Shown: positions 51,730 through 61,821, counted from the stretch's first letter. The stretch: 64,000 bases of DNA from Caldicellulosiruptor diazotrophicus (GCF_017347585.1 NZ_AP024480.1:424001-488000), one strand, 5' to 3'. Translations and numbers: made by a program. The notes: a model not told the origin generated them from the sequence alone.

Positions 51730-53412
51730 TTGCCTCAATTTTTAAATGATTTGTTGAAGAACATAAAAGAAAAATGGAGTAGCTTATCAAGATCACAGAA
51801 GACAATGTTTGTTGTATCTTCTTCTATAATACTATTATCGGTCATTGCAGCCATTTATATTACAACAAGACCGCATTATGTTACAATTTTTTCTGGACTT
51901 GACCCGAAAGAGGCAGCAGAAATTCAAAACATTTTAAACGATCAAAAAATTGATTCAAAGGTTACAAATGGTGGTACAACTATACTGGTAAAAGATACTG
52001 ACGTTGACAGGGCAAAGATGGCAGCAGCTCAAGCTGGATATCCTAAAAATAGCAGTATCACATTTGAAGATGCGCTAAAACTTTCAAGCTCCATGACGGC
52101 AACAGAAGCTGACAAAAGAAGGACGTTTATAAAACTTAAAGAGAGTGAGATTCAAGAGGCTTTAAAGCAGATGTCAGATTACATAGAAGACGCGGTTGTA
52201 AATTTGAGCGTGCCTGAGGATTACACTTTTGCGCTAAAAAGTGAAGCTGAAAAACCTACTGCAAGTGTGAAGCTTACTTTGAAAAAGAGTTTAAGCTCAG
52301 ACCAGATAGAAGGCATTCAGAGGTTTGTTGCAGCCTCAGTTGAAGGTCTTTTGCCAGAAAATGTAGTGATAATAGACAACAAGGGAAATTATCTGTCAGA
52401 CAATTCGTCAGATACAACCGAAGGACTTTCAAGCAAGCAGCTTCAACTGAGGATTGCAACTAAAAATGAGATTGAGAAAAAGATAAAAGAGCTCTTAGGA
52501 AGCTATGTAAGCTCTCCCGAAGATGTTAAGGTTTCAGTGAATTTAGATATGAACTTTGATATGCAAAAGATAAGCGAAACAAAATACTCGCCTGTTTTAG
52601 AAGACAGTGGTATAGTTGTGTCGAAAAAAACAACTAAGGAGGAAGCTCAGAGTACAAATTCTTCGTCCAGCGGTGTTCCTGGGACTGATACTAATCCCAC
52701 ACAAAATGCACCGCAGTATCCTATAACTTCTCAAGGGGGGCAGTCTACATATACAAAGACTGATGAGACTGTAAATTATCAAAACAATGAAAAAAAAATT
52801 GAGACTATAAAAGCACCTGGCACTATTAACTATGATAAATCTTCAATAGCAGTTGTACTGTACAGATACGTTACATATACTCAGGAAGATTTTGAAAAGT
52901 CTGACCAGGCAAAAAATATGAGCTGGGCACAGTTCAAGATCCAGAATCAGAACAATAAAAGATCGTTTTTGACAGACCAGAAAGAGGTAGAAACCATTGT
53001 AAATCTTATAAGGAATGCAACAGGGATACAAAACGTGACAATAGAGGGGTACGAAATTCCAACCTTTGTTGACAAACCTCAAAAACAAATTCCAATTGAT
53101 TATATCTATGTTGCACTTGCCTTTTTGCTTTTGATGGCGTTTGCGACAAGCCTCTTGATAAAGGCATCAAAAAGTAAACCTCGTAGGCTTGAGCTTGCAG
53201 GTGTTGGGCCTGTAGAGATTTCAGAGGAAAAACCTGTAGCTGAGGGAATCTTACAAGAGGTCGAAAAGAAAAAAGAAGCAGAAGTTGAAGAGATAAATAT
53301 TGAAGAGTTTGGTGTTAGCCAGTATGAAAAACAGATAGACAAGCTCTTGAAAGAAAAACCTGAAATAGTTGCACAGCTTCTCAGAAACTGGCTCAACGAA
53401 GAGTGGGAGTGA
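51730..53412 (+). CDS. fliF: Flagellar MS-ring protein FliF
   Basis: 560 residues from a TTG at 51730 after GGGGAGG. Two membrane segments (about 27-46 and 455-475) bracket the periplasmic ring domains; YVTIFSGLDPKEAAEIQNIL and TSNPVTPEDALKL-like SITFEDALKLSSSMTATEADKRR are family blocks. The cytoplasmic tail ends PEIVAQLLRNWLNEEWE, the FliG-binding helix. It forms the base of the motor. Confidence 0.95.
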   Translation: MPQFLNDLLKNIKEKWSSLSRSQKTMFVVSSSIILLSVIAAIYITTRPHYVTIFSGLDPKEAAEIQNILNDQKIDSKVTNGGTTILVKDTDVDRAKMAAAQAGYPKNSSITFEDALKLSSSMTATEADKRRTFIKLKESEIQEALKQMSDYIEDAVVNLSVPEDYTFALKSEAEKPTASVKLTLKKSLSSDQIEGIQRFVAASVEGLLPENVVIIDNKGNYLSDNSSDTTEGLSSKQLQLRIATKNEIEKKIKELLGSYVSSPEDVKVSVNLDMNFDMQKISETKYSPVLEDSGIVVSKKTTKEEAQSTNSSSSGVPGTDTNPTQNAPQYPITSQGGQSTYTKTDETVNYQNNEKKIETIKAPGTINYDKSSIAVVLYRYVTYTQEDFEKSDQAKNMSWAQFKIQNQNNKRSFLTDQKEVETIVNLIRNATGIQNVTIEGYEIPTFVDKPQKQIPIDYIYVALAFLLLMAFATSLLIKASKSKPRRLELAGVGPVEISEEKPVAEGILQEVEKKKEAEVEEINIEEFGVSQYEKQIDKLLKEKPEIVAQLLRNWLNEEWE

Positions 53413-53421
53413 TGAATCTCT

Positions 53422-54429
53422 ATGGCAAAAAGTAGTATTTCAGGCAAGCAAAAGGCAGCCATGCTTTTAATTGCGCTCGGGCCTGAGAGGTCAGCAAAGA
53501 TTTTTAAGCACTTAAAAGAAGAAGAGATTGAGGAACTGACATTAGAGATAGCCAATATAAGAACGGTATCGCCTGAGCAGAAACAGGCTATCTTAGAAGA
53601 ATTTTATAACCTTTGCCTTGCACAGGAATATATTGCCGAAGGTGGAATTGACTATGCAAAAGAGGTTTTAGAGAAAGCGCTTGGTCCTGAAAAGGCAAGA
53701 GAGGTTATTGAGAAACTTACGGTATCGCTACAGGTAAGACCTTTTGATTTCATCAGGAAAGCTGATGCATCGCAAATACTCAACTTTATTCAAAACGAAC
53801 ATCCACAGACAATAGCGCTTGTCATTTCGTACTTAAAGCCACAGCAGGCTGCTCAGGTTTTGGCATCCCTGCCTCAGGAAAAACAGGCTGATGTTGCTCG
53901 AAGAATTGCGCTTATGGACAGAACTTCACCTGATGTAATACGCGAAGTTGAAAAAGTACTTGAGAAAAAACTTTCATCTGTTGTAATGCAAGATTACACA
54001 GTTGTTGGTGGTATTCAGGCCATTGTTGATATATTAAACGCTGTTGATAGAGGTACAGAAAAGAGAATTTTGGAAGCTTTAGAACTTGAAGATGTTGAGC
54101 TTGTTGAAGAGATTAGAAAACGCATGTTTGTATTTGAAGACATTGTTAAGCTTGACAACAGGTCTATTCAGAGGATTTTACGTGAGGTTGAGAACAATAC
54201 ACTTGCAATTGCTCTCAAAGGTACAACTGAAGAGGTTCGAAAGGTTATCTTTAGCAACATGTCAAAACGTATGGCAGAGATGATTCAAGAAGATATGGAG
54301 TATATGGGACCTGTTAGAATACGTGATGTCGAAGAAGCTCAGCAAAAGATTGTCAATATTATAAGAAAACTTGAGGATGCTGGCGAGATTGTAATTTCTC
54401 GTGGCGGGGGAGATGAGATAATTGTCTAA
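53422..54429 (+). CDS. fliG: Flagellar motor switch protein FliG
   Basis: 335 residues. The N-terminal SGKQKAAMLLIALGPERSAKIFKHL binds FliF; the middle EHPQTIALVISYLKPQQAAQVLASLP and C-terminal FVFEDIVKLDNRSIQRILREV carry the torque helix with charged residues. Part of the C ring; converts ion flow and CheY-P signals into rotation. Overlaps fliH by 8 bases. Confidence 0.96.
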   Translation: MAKSSISGKQKAAMLLIALGPERSAKIFKHLKEEEIEELTLEIANIRTVSPEQKQAILEEFYNLCLAQEYIAEGGIDYAKEVLEKALGPEKAREVIEKLTVSLQVRPFDFIRKADASQILNFIQNEHPQTIALVISYLKPQQAAQVLASLPQEKQADVARRIALMDRTSPDVIREVEKVLEKKLSSVVMQDYTVVGGIQAIVDILNAVDRGTEKRILEALELEDVELVEEIRKRMFVFEDIVKLDNRSIQRILREVENNTLAIALKGTTEEVRKVIFSNMSKRMAEMIQEDMEYMGPVRIRDVEEAQQKIVNIIRKLEDAGEIVISRGGGDEIIV

Positions 54430-55177
54430 TGTTATAAGAAATAATCAGGTTCTAATTCAAAATCCAGTTGAGACAAACTACAAAATGCTTATTGAAAAGC
54501 TTATAAAAGCAAAAGCTGAAATTGAGCATTATGAAAGAAAATTAAAAGAAAAAGAAGAAGAGTTTGATAAGCAAAAAAGTAGAGCTGAGGCTCTTCAAAA
54601 AGAGGCTGAAGATATCTTGAAAAAAGCAAAGGAAGAGGCGCAGAAGATAATAAATGAAGCAAATGTTCGCGCACAGGGAATTTTGCAACAGGCACAGGAA
54701 GATGGTTATAAAGAAGGGTTTGAAAAAGGTTTGTTTAATGCTCAAAGAGAGTATGAAAAGATGCTTGAAAATGTAGAAATTCAAAAGGCAATGATATTAA
54801 AGGAAAGAGAGAATATGCTCAAAGAACTTGAGACCAAGCTTTTACTTCTTATACCCCAGATTTTAGAAAAGGTATTAGAGAGAGAGATAAAAGATAAAAG
54901 TTTTCTTCAGCAGTATATTAAGAACGCTATTTTACAACTTTCTATCCGAAACAATTTGTCTTTAAGAGTTAGTGAGGAAGATTTTGAGTATGTAAATAGT
55001 CAACTTGATAAGATTCTACGGGAAATTGACGGAGTTAATAAAGTAGATGTGAAGGTTGATAAAGCTTTGAGAAGTGGGGATATAGTCATTGAAACTCCAT
55101 ACGGTTTTGTCGAAACAGGAGTAAAGATGAGAGTTGAAAAGATACAGGAAATAGTTTTATCTTTGATTGGTGATTGA
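54422..55177 (+). CDS. fliH: Flagellar assembly protein FliH
   Basis: 251 residues from a TTG at 54422 overlapping the end of fliG. A long charged coiled coil (about 20-90) with AEALQKEAEDILKKAKEEAQ is followed by GYKEGFEKGLFNAQREYEKML and a globular end. It regulates the export ATPase FliI, its neighbour. Sequence is divergent, as usual for FliH, so the call leans on position and form. Confidence 0.88.
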   Translation: MSNVIRNNQVLIQNPVETNYKMLIEKLIKAKAEIEHYERKLKEKEEEFDKQKSRAEALQKEAEDILKKAKEEAQKIINEANVRAQGILQQAQEDGYKEGFEKGLFNAQREYEKMLENVEIQKAMILKERENMLKELETKLLLLIPQILEKVLEREIKDKSFLQQYIKNAILQLSIRNNLSLRVSEEDFEYVNSQLDKILREIDGVNKVDVKVDKALRSGDIVIETPYGFVETGVKMRVEKIQEIVLSLIGD

Positions 55178-55178
55178 A

Positions 55179-56474
55179 ATGCTTGAGAAGTTGAAGTCAA
55201 AAATTGACAGTACAAATTTTTATCAGTTCACCGGTTTTGTAAATCAGGTTATAGGTCTTACAATAGAATCACAAGGTCCGGCTGTTAGCATAGGAACTTT
55301 GTGCCGTATAAAGGCTGCAAAGACAGAGACCTTAGCAGAAGTTGTAGGATTTAAAGAGAACAAAGTGCTTTTAATGCCATATTCTGACCTTGTTGGTGTG
55401 TTTCCTGGCTGCAAGGTAATTGCCCAGGACAGCATGTTTGAGGTAAAGGTGGGTAAAGAACTTTTAGGCAGAATCCTCGACGGTCTTGGTCAGCCAATTG
55501 ATGGTAAAGGCGAGATAAAGTCAAAGATAAAATATCCTGTTGAAAACAGGGCTCCAAGCCCGCTTGAAAGACCAAGGATAGACACCATAATGCCACTTGG
55601 AATAAAGGCTATAGATACTCTTTTGACCATTGGGAAAGGACAGAGAGTTGGCATATTTGCAGGAAGCGGTGTTGGTAAGAGTACGCTACTTGGCATGATA
55701 GCACGAAATGCAAAGGCTGATGTTAATGTACTTGCTTTGATTGGTGAAAGAGGAAGGGAACTTAAAGAGTTCCTGGAAAAGGATTTGAAGGAAGAAGGAC
55801 TTAAAAGGTCTGTTGTAGTAGTTGCAACCTCGGACGAGTCGGCACTGAAAAGAGTAAAGGCGGCATATGTTGCGATGACAATTGCAGAATATTTTCGTGA
55901 CCAGGGGCTTGATGTTCTTTTTTTGATGGACTCACTTACAAGGTTTGCAATGGCTCAAAGGGAGATAGGTCTTGCAGTTGGTGAGCCGCCAGTGTCGCGT
56001 GGGTACACACCGTCTGTATTTTCCATAATGCCAAAACTTTTGGAGCGAGCAGGAAAGAACCGGAAAGGGTCTATCACAGCTCTTTTTACTGTCCTTGTTG
56101 ACGGTGATGATTTTAACGAGCCTATTACTGATACTGCACGTGGTATTTTGGATGGTCATATTGTCCTATCAAGAGCGATAGCTAATAAAAACCATTATCC
56201 GGCCATTGATGTGCTTGCAAGCATTAGCAGGGTGATGAACGATATTGTTGATCCTTTTCACAAAGAGCTTGCGAACGAGACAAAACGAATTTTGGCTGTG
56301 TACAGGGAAGCAGAGGATTTGATAAACATTGGTGCGTATACTAAAGGTTCGAATCCGGAGATTGACAGGTCAATTGAACTTGTCCCGCGGATAAACCAGT
56401 TTTTAAGACAGGAGGTTGACGAGAGGTTCGAGTTTGAAGAGGAGATTGAGATGCTAAAGGCTATAATCTCATAA
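55179..56474 (+). CDS. fliI: Flagellum-specific ATPase FliI
   Basis: 431 residues from the ATG at 55179, right after the fliH stop; a TTG at 55167 inside fliH is possible. F1-beta-like Walker A FAGSGVGKSTLLG (about 168), Walker B LDVLFLMDSLTRFA and the YTPSVFSIMPKLLERAG segment. It energises type III export of rod, hook and filament proteins. Confidence 0.95.
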   Translation: MLEKLKSKIDSTNFYQFTGFVNQVIGLTIESQGPAVSIGTLCRIKAAKTETLAEVVGFKENKVLLMPYSDLVGVFPGCKVIAQDSMFEVKVGKELLGRILDGLGQPIDGKGEIKSKIKYPVENRAPSPLERPRIDTIMPLGIKAIDTLLTIGKGQRVGIFAGSGVGKSTLLGMIARNAKADVNVLALIGERGRELKEFLEKDLKEEGLKRSVVVVATSDESALKRVKAAYVAMTIAEYFRDQGLDVLFLMDSLTRFAMAQREIGLAVGEPPVSRGYTPSVFSIMPKLLERAGKNRKGSITALFTVLVDGDDFNEPITDTARGILDGHIVLSRAIANKNHYPAIDVLASISRVMNDIVDPFHKELANETKRILAVYREAEDLINIGAYTKGSNPEIDRSIELVPRINQFLRQEVDERFEFEEEIEMLKAIIS

Positions 56475-56502
56475 AATTGTTTTTTGAAGGGTTGAAAAGA
56501 AG

Positions 56503-56961
56503 ATGAAAAGGTTCAGGTTTGAACAGCTATTAAAGTTAAAAACGCAGTTTGAGGAAATAAAAAAATGTGATCTTGCCAGGCAAAATCAGATTTTGAATGA
56601 ATATGTTGCAAAAAAGGTTGAACTGGAGGAGAATGCAAAAAAGGTGAAAGAAGATTTAAAAAGTCTTTGCTTGAATGGTTTTTCGCCACAGCAGATGAAA
56701 GTTTATTTCCAGTTTCTCAGTATGCTAAAAAAGAGAATGGATGTTCAAAACCAGTTAATTTACTTTCAGCAAATTAGAGTTGAGGAGAAGAAAAAAGAGG
56801 TAGTAGAAAGCATGATTGAAAAGAAAAAGTTCGAAAAGCTAAAGGAAAAGTATTTGATAAATTTGGTGAATGAGATAAAACAACTTGAAAACAAGGAACT
56901 TGATAGAGTTGTTTCATACAAAATCTACAAAGGTATAGGTGATAGAAGTGGCAGAGGCTAA
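56503..56961 (+). CDS. fliJ: Flagellar export protein FliJ
   Basis: 152 residues, almost entirely coiled coil, starting MKRFRFEQLLKLKTQFEE as FliJ does. Acts as the stalk of the export ATPase. Position directly after fliI confirms it. It overlaps the next gene by about 23 bases or fewer depending on the start chosen. Confidence 0.88.
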   Translation: MKRFRFEQLLKLKTQFEEIKKCDLARQNQILNEYVAKKVELEENAKKVKEDLKSLCLNGFSPQQMKVYFQFLSMLKKRMDVQNQLIYFQQIRVEEKKKEVVESMIEKKKFEKLKEKYLINLVNEIKQLENKELDRVVSYKIYKGIGDRSGRG

Positions 56962-57760
56962 AGTTGTAGAGGGTTTGACAACTGAAAATAATCCAAAAAA
57001 GAAAAAGAGAAAGGGTTTATTAATACTTTTAATAATTTTTTTGATTCTTGCTGGGGCGTCATTTGCTACTGTATACTTTAATCTTTTTGGTTCGAAAAAT
57101 GCTTTGGATGCATTTCTAAAGAAAACTCCATTTGCAAAAAGTACAAATAAGGCAAAAACAGCAGATATCCAAAAGATATATGAAAAGCAGATTGCTGACC
57201 TTCAAAAACAAAAAGAGAGCTTACTGGAAAAACTTTCTTTGCTGGAAAAACAAAATACCAATTTGCAAAAGCAGATAGAAGATTTAACTGTGAAAATAAC
57301 CAACCTTACTTCAAAGCAGGAGGATAATCAAAACAGAACAAAATATTTTGCAAGTTTGCTTCAAAATATGGATTCAAAAAAAGCTGCAAAGATAGTTGAG
57401 AACTTGTTAGATACAAATAGTCAAGTGGCACATGATGTGCTTTCATCTATACCATCTGAGAATGCCTCAGAGATACTATCAAATATTGCACCTGAGAAGA
57501 CGATAAAATTATTAGGAATTTCAAACTCAAATCAAAAGACAAATTCTGAAGATATCTCTATTTTGACAAACATCTATAAAAACATTGACCCGAAAGTTGC
57601 AGCGTCAATATTTGAAAATATGATGAGTGATAACGCAAAATATACATTAGTAATTAGAATACTAAAGTCACTTGATACAAAAATATCTTCGCAGATAATA
57701 AGTAATATGAGAGCGGAGAATGCTGCAAAGGTCACATCAAGCCTTTCAGCATTAAGATAG
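56939..57760 (+). CDS. MotE-family flagellar protein (YlxF-like)
   Basis: 273 residues (GTG at 56939, or GTG at 56948 which has the better-spaced AGGTGAT). One membrane segment (about 26-46), a coiled coil (about 75-130), then MgtE-N-like repeats: LLQNMDSKKAAKIVENLLD, IPSENASEILSNIAPEKT and IDPKVAASIFENM. MotE stabilises or delivers the stator protein MotC in Helicobacter and Vibrio-type relatives; the Bacillus homologue YlxF sits in the same operon position. The role here is inferred. Confidence 0.82.
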   Translation: MIEVAEAKVVEGLTTENNPKKKKRKGLLILLIIFLILAGASFATVYFNLFGSKNALDAFLKKTPFAKSTNKAKTADIQKIYEKQIADLQKQKESLLEKLSLLEKQNTNLQKQIEDLTVKITNLTSKQEDNQNRTKYFASLLQNMDSKKAAKIVENLLDTNSQVAHDVLSSIPSENASEILSNIAPEKTIKLLGISNSNQKTNSEDISILTNIYKNIDPKVAASIFENMMSDNAKYTLVIRILKSLDTKISSQIISNMRAENAAKVTSSLSALR

Positions 57761-57805
57761 TAAAAAAATTTAAAATTTTAACAAGAAGGGAGGGAGAAAG
57801 ATAAG

Positions 57806-59344
57806 GTGGGTATACAGAGCATTGTTAATACTAATATGCTGTTTTCAAAAACATCCGCTGCAACATCGAAAACAAAAGATAGGCAGGAAAACAATATATC
57901 ATTTAAAGATGTTTTCAAAAAAATATCTGACAATGCAGAGGATGTAGGCAATAAAAACAGTGTTTTGCCAAGAAAGGTAGTAATAGGGAGTCGTAGATCA
58001 GCTATTGTATTTTCTCAAGGACAGGAACAAAAAGATAAAACTAATTTTCAAGAAGACAGGCTTTTATCACAAGATTTTTCAGACAGTACAAACTCAGACT
58101 TTGAAAATAGGTCTGAGATACAATCATTGCAAGCTCAGATGATGGAGTTTTTACAGCTAATTTTTAATTTGTTTCAAAGTGGTGAGAGCTTGGACAGGTT
58201 TAATTTAGAACAGCTTTTTCAGAATAGCAGTATCCAAGGAACAGATTTTTTAAATCTGCAGTTGCGGTCAGTGCAGATGAGCATGAATTTAGATCAGTAT
58301 TTAAATTTAAACACTAATCTGAGTAATAAAGCAGCAATTTCTGATCTTTTACAAAATGTAGTGCAGACAATTGAACAGAAAACTCAAAACCAACAGATAC
58401 AAAATTTTAGCATTATCCAAGGAAATGGGGTTAATGCAGGAAATATTTTAGAGTTATTAGAAGAAATCTTTCTTGAAAAAGATAAGCAAAAACCAGAGTT
58501 TGATGTTATACCAGATGATAGTTCATGGATTAAAAGTTTTAAAAATCTTTTTGAACAGGAAGGTCAAAACTTCAAAGTTTTGTCTGAATCAGGTGATGGC
58601 AAAGAGATTTTTAAGAATATTTTAAATGTTCTTGAGAATATTGCTAAAAGATTAAATGGTCAAAAAATAGCAAATAGTTTTAATTTGGAGATTCCAGATA
58701 AAGTACAAATAACCGAAAAAGGGAGCAGTAATATTGATAGTATAGGTTCGAAAGATGATTTTAACAAAGTTTTTTCAACCTTGTTGAAAAAAGATGAAAG
58801 TAGTAGCATAAATGACGGAAAAGCAGAAGTTAAAACCTTAGATTTAAAACAGTATCCATTTGCTATTCAGAACAAGGTAGAGAATATGGAGAACACAATC
58901 TCATCCCAAGATGACAGTAAAGTAAAAGAACTGAGAATGTCTATAATAAGTCAACTTGCACAAAAAATTTCTTTAGTGAATAAGGAGAATTTAACTACTT
59001 TGCAGGTGAACATAAAACCTGAGTGGCTTGGAAGTGTAGTAATTGAACTGAGCAAAGATAGTAATGGAAAGATTTTTGGGAATCTGATTGTAACAACGCC
59101 TCATGTTAAAGAAATCATAGAAGGGTCACTAAATAGTCTTCTTACTATACTCAAAGACCAAGGAATAAACATATCACAACTTAATGTAAGCTTAGGGGGA
59201 AATTACACTGGTCAGCAAAATCAAGAACAGCAGAGGTTTTTTCAAAGAAGAAATTTGATTGTTCAGGGTAATGAGGAGAGTACCAGAAGTATAGAGAGTT
59301 TGATTTATGAGATTAGTGAAAGTATTCTCAACTTGAAGGCTTGA
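57806..59344 (+). CDS. fliK: Flagellar hook-length control protein FliK
   Basis: 512 residues, GTG start after GGGAGGGAG. A long low-complexity Gln/Ser/Asn-rich N-terminal part is followed by the conserved FliK C-domain at about 395-470: LTTLQVNIKPEWLGSVVIELS and LLTILKDQGINISQLNVSLGG. It measures hook length and switches export from hook to filament. The tail is polar, QQNQEQQRFFQRR. Confidence 0.9.
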   Translation: MGIQSIVNTNMLFSKTSAATSKTKDRQENNISFKDVFKKISDNAEDVGNKNSVLPRKVVIGSRRSAIVFSQGQEQKDKTNFQEDRLLSQDFSDSTNSDFENRSEIQSLQAQMMEFLQLIFNLFQSGESLDRFNLEQLFQNSSIQGTDFLNLQLRSVQMSMNLDQYLNLNTNLSNKAAISDLLQNVVQTIEQKTQNQQIQNFSIIQGNGVNAGNILELLEEIFLEKDKQKPEFDVIPDDSSWIKSFKNLFEQEGQNFKVLSESGDGKEIFKNILNVLENIAKRLNGQKIANSFNLEIPDKVQITEKGSSNIDSIGSKDDFNKVFSTLLKKDESSSINDGKAEVKTLDLKQYPFAIQNKVENMENTISSQDDSKVKELRMSIISQLAQKISLVNKENLTTLQVNIKPEWLGSVVIELSKDSNGKIFGNLIVTTPHVKEIIEGSLNSLLTILKDQGINISQLNVSLGGNYTGQQNQEQQRFFQRRNLIVQGNEESTRSIESLIYEISESILNLKA

Positions 59345-59356
59345 GGAGGAATAGAG

Positions 59357-59851
59357 ATGTCTGACTTATTTGTAAGTAATAATACAAATATATCAAACTC
59401 AACTCAAGGTTCAACTGCATCATCTGGTAAAAATATTCTTGGCAAACAGGAGTTTTTAAATCTTTTAGTCACACAGCTAAGGTATCAGGACCCATTAAAA
59501 CCAATGGAAGACAAAGAGTTTGTTGCCCAGCTTGCTCAGTTTTCTGCCCTTGAACAGATGCAAAACTTGAATGAGTCATTTGAATTTTTGAAAGCCCAAA
59601 GTATGATAGGAAGATATATTGTAGCAACAAATCCAGCAGATACATCAAAGACCATAGAGGGAAGAGTTGACAGTATAAGGGTGGATGGCAGCAAGGTATA
59701 TTTAAAAGTAAACGGTACAGAGGTATTTTCTGATAATGTAAAGGAGGTTTATCATTCTTACTCTGAGGAGGTTTTATCGAATATTTACAGCAAAGTGCCT
59801 TCAAAGGAAGACTTGCTAGAGATACTGATCTCCTCGCAAAAGGGAGAATGA
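59357..59851 (+). CDS. flgD: Flagellar hook capping protein FlgD
   Basis: 164 residues. The N-terminal LGKQEFLNLLVTQLRYQDPLKPMEDKEFVAQLAQFSALEQM is the FlgD signature. The C-terminal part is a short KVNGTEVFSDNVKEVY beta region, without the longer FlnD/TUDOR end of some members. Caps the growing hook. Overlaps the next gene by 4 bases. Confidence 0.95.
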   Translation: MSDLFVSNNTNISNSTQGSTASSGKNILGKQEFLNLLVTQLRYQDPLKPMEDKEFVAQLAQFSALEQMQNLNESFEFLKAQSMIGRYIVATNPADTSKTIEGRVDSIRVDGSKVYLKVNGTEVFSDNVKEVYHSYSEEVLSNIYSKVPSKEDLLEILISSQKGE

Positions 59852-60216
59852 GACAGATGACAGTAAACAATATAAAAGGTATTACTGGTGGGAAGCTTGA
59901 AGGTTTTGTTTCAACTACTCAAAGGAAAACCACAGAAAGTTTTAATAGTATACTTTCTTCATCAATTAAGATTTCAAAACACGCTAACGAAAGGTTAAAG
60001 TTCCAGAATATAAATTTGGATGAATCTACTTTAGAAAAGCTTGAAGAGGCTGTGAAAAAGGCTGAGAAAAAAGGTCTCAAAAATGATGTACTGATTTTAG
60101 AGGGGAATAAGGCATATATAGTAAATATAAAAAACAGGGTAATTGTGACTGTAAAAGATGTTTCAAACTTGAAAGATAACATATTCACAAACATTGATGG
60201 TGTGCTGATGATTTAA
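59848..60216 (+). CDS. Flagellar operon protein, TIGR02530 family
   Basis: 122 residues. ISKHANERLKFQNINLDESTLEKLEEAVKKAEKKG and SKNDVLIL-like KNDVLILEGNKAYIVNIKNRVIVT are typical of this short family found only between flgD and flgE. Function unestablished. It starts inside the last codons of flgD. Confidence 0.88.
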   Translation: MRQMTVNNIKGITGGKLEGFVSTTQRKTTESFNSILSSSIKISKHANERLKFQNINLDESTLEKLEEAVKKAEKKGLKNDVLILEGNKAYIVNIKNRVIVTVKDVSNLKDNIFTNIDGVLMI

Positions 60217-60226
60217 AATTAACAAT

Positions 60227-60294
60227 GGGGGATGGACCTGAAAAGTAGGAGGTCCCCCGAAAAAGGACCTTTCTGACTGACAGAGGGAAGGTCC
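60227..60294 (+). repeat. Alternating GGACCT/AGGTCC hairpins before flgE
   Basis: Four complementary blocks in order: GGACCT (60234-60239), AGGTCC (60250-60255), GGACCTT (60265-60271), AAGGTCC (60288-60294). The first pair is embedded in GGGGGA (60227-60232)/TCCCCC (60253-60258), which competes with it. Any GGACCT can pair with any AGGTCC, so at least two alternative folds exist. No T-run follows, so it is not an ordinary terminator. Confidence 0.7.
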
Positions 60295-60341
60295 GCAAAA
60301 GGGATTTAATTTCATATAAAAAGGGGGATTTCATTTAAGCC

Positions 60342-61808
60342 ATGATGAGGTCAATGTTTTCTTCTATATCTGCGCTTCGTGCTCACCAGACCAGAATGGA
60401 CGTAATTGGTGATAACATCGCCAATGTAAATACGGTGGGATTTAAGTCAAGCAGAGTGACGTTTGCCTCTGTATTTGCTTCAGTCTTAAAATCAGCGTCG
60501 GCACCAGATACATCCTCTGGAAGAGGCGGTTCAAATCCAATGCAGATTGGTCTTGGTGTGTCGGTTGCGTCTGTTGATATGAACATGACAAGAGGAAGCC
60601 TTCAGAGGACAGATAATCCAACAGATCTTGCGATTGAAGGCGATGGATTTTTTGTTGTGGGAGGAGACGGAAAGGCTCCACGATTTACAAGAGCTGGGAA
60701 TTTCAGTTTGGACAAGATGGGGAATTTAGTGACAGCAACGGGATTGAATGTTCTTGGATGGATGTATGACCCTGTAAACAATCAAATTGATACAACAAAA
60801 TCGCCTTCAAAGATAAACATACTTGCATTTCCAACTTTGCCTCCAAAGGCAACAGATAAGATTAGTTTTGATGGGAACCTGAGTGCGGACACAAAAATCT
60901 ATTCAGGGCAAATAACAAAATTTGAAGATTTGTTGAACGTTCCTGCCGATAGCAAATATTCAACCAGTTTCAAGATTTTTGATTCACAAGGGAAAGAACA
61001 TACATTGCAGTTGACTTTTGTAAAAACAGGAGATAATACATGGGAATGGTTTGTAGATGCTCCGAGAATAAAGAAGAATATAGGTACTGCCCAAAATCCA
61101 CAGGAAGCGTACGTATATGTTGATGATATGATAGAGGCAAACAATGACTATGACAACTTTATTGCAAGGGGAACAATAACATTTGGACAAGCTGGAAAGG
61201 TATTTGATGACGAGAACACCGCTGATGTAGAAGGAATTACTATAACAGGAGGGCGATTTATTAATACACAAGATGGTACGTTCACAATTAATTTCAAGAA
61301 CAATGTTGTTAATCCTGTTACATTAAAAGTTAATAGTTCTCAGTTTGATGTGAATGATGCCACAAACATTGCCTTTTTCTTGAAGAATATAACTCAATTT
61401 GGTAATATGGAAAGTTCTATAAGAGTGGCGCAAATGACAGGATATAGCGCTGGAAGCCTTCAAGGGTTTAACGTTGATGCATCAGGCAAGATAACAGGTG
61501 TATATTCAAATGGTTTGAACCAGCTAATTGGTCAGATTGCGGTTGCGACATTTGCAAATCCTGCAGGGCTTCAGCGAATAGGCGATAATCTTTATATAAA
61601 CACAGTAAACTCAGGTGACCCTGAGATTGGCACACCTGGGTCTGGGTCAAGAGGTACAATCTCTCAAGGAACGCTTGAGATGTCAAATGTGGACTTGGCA
61701 AAAGAGTTTACAGACATGATTGTAACTCAAAGAGGGTATCAGGCAAATGCAAGGGTGATAACAGCATCAGATGAACTTTTACAGGATTTAGTTAATATTA
61801 AGAGGTAA
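60342..61808 (+). CDS. flgE: Flagellar hook protein FlgE
   Basis: 488 residues; the ATG at 60342 or the next codon at 60345 could start it. N-terminal SISALRAHQTRMDVIGDNIANVNTVGFKSSRVTF, then NPTDLAIEGDGFFVVGG, and the C-terminal SNVDLAKEFTDMIVTQRGYQANARVITASDELLQDLVNIKR, all FlgE features. Exported without signal cleavage; polymerises the hook. The 125-base leader carries structured RNA, and another strong hairpin follows the stop. Confidence 0.95.
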   Translation: MMRSMFSSISALRAHQTRMDVIGDNIANVNTVGFKSSRVTFASVFASVLKSASAPDTSSGRGGSNPMQIGLGVSVASVDMNMTRGSLQRTDNPTDLAIEGDGFFVVGGDGKAPRFTRAGNFSLDKMGNLVTATGLNVLGWMYDPVNNQIDTTKSPSKINILAFPTLPPKATDKISFDGNLSADTKIYSGQITKFEDLLNVPADSKYSTSFKIFDSQGKEHTLQLTFVKTGDNTWEWFVDAPRIKKNIGTAQNPQEAYVYVDDMIEANNDYDNFIARGTITFGQAGKVFDDENTADVEGITITGGRFINTQDGTFTINFKNNVVNPVTLKVNSSQFDVNDATNIAFFLKNITQFGNMESSIRVAQMTGYSAGSLQGFNVDASGKITGVYSNGLNQLIGQIAVATFANPAGLQRIGDNLYINTVNSGDPEIGTPGSGSRGTISQGTLEMSNVDLAKEFTDMIVTQRGYQANARVITASDELLQDLVNIKR

Positions 61809-61821
61809 ATGACTGAAAAGT

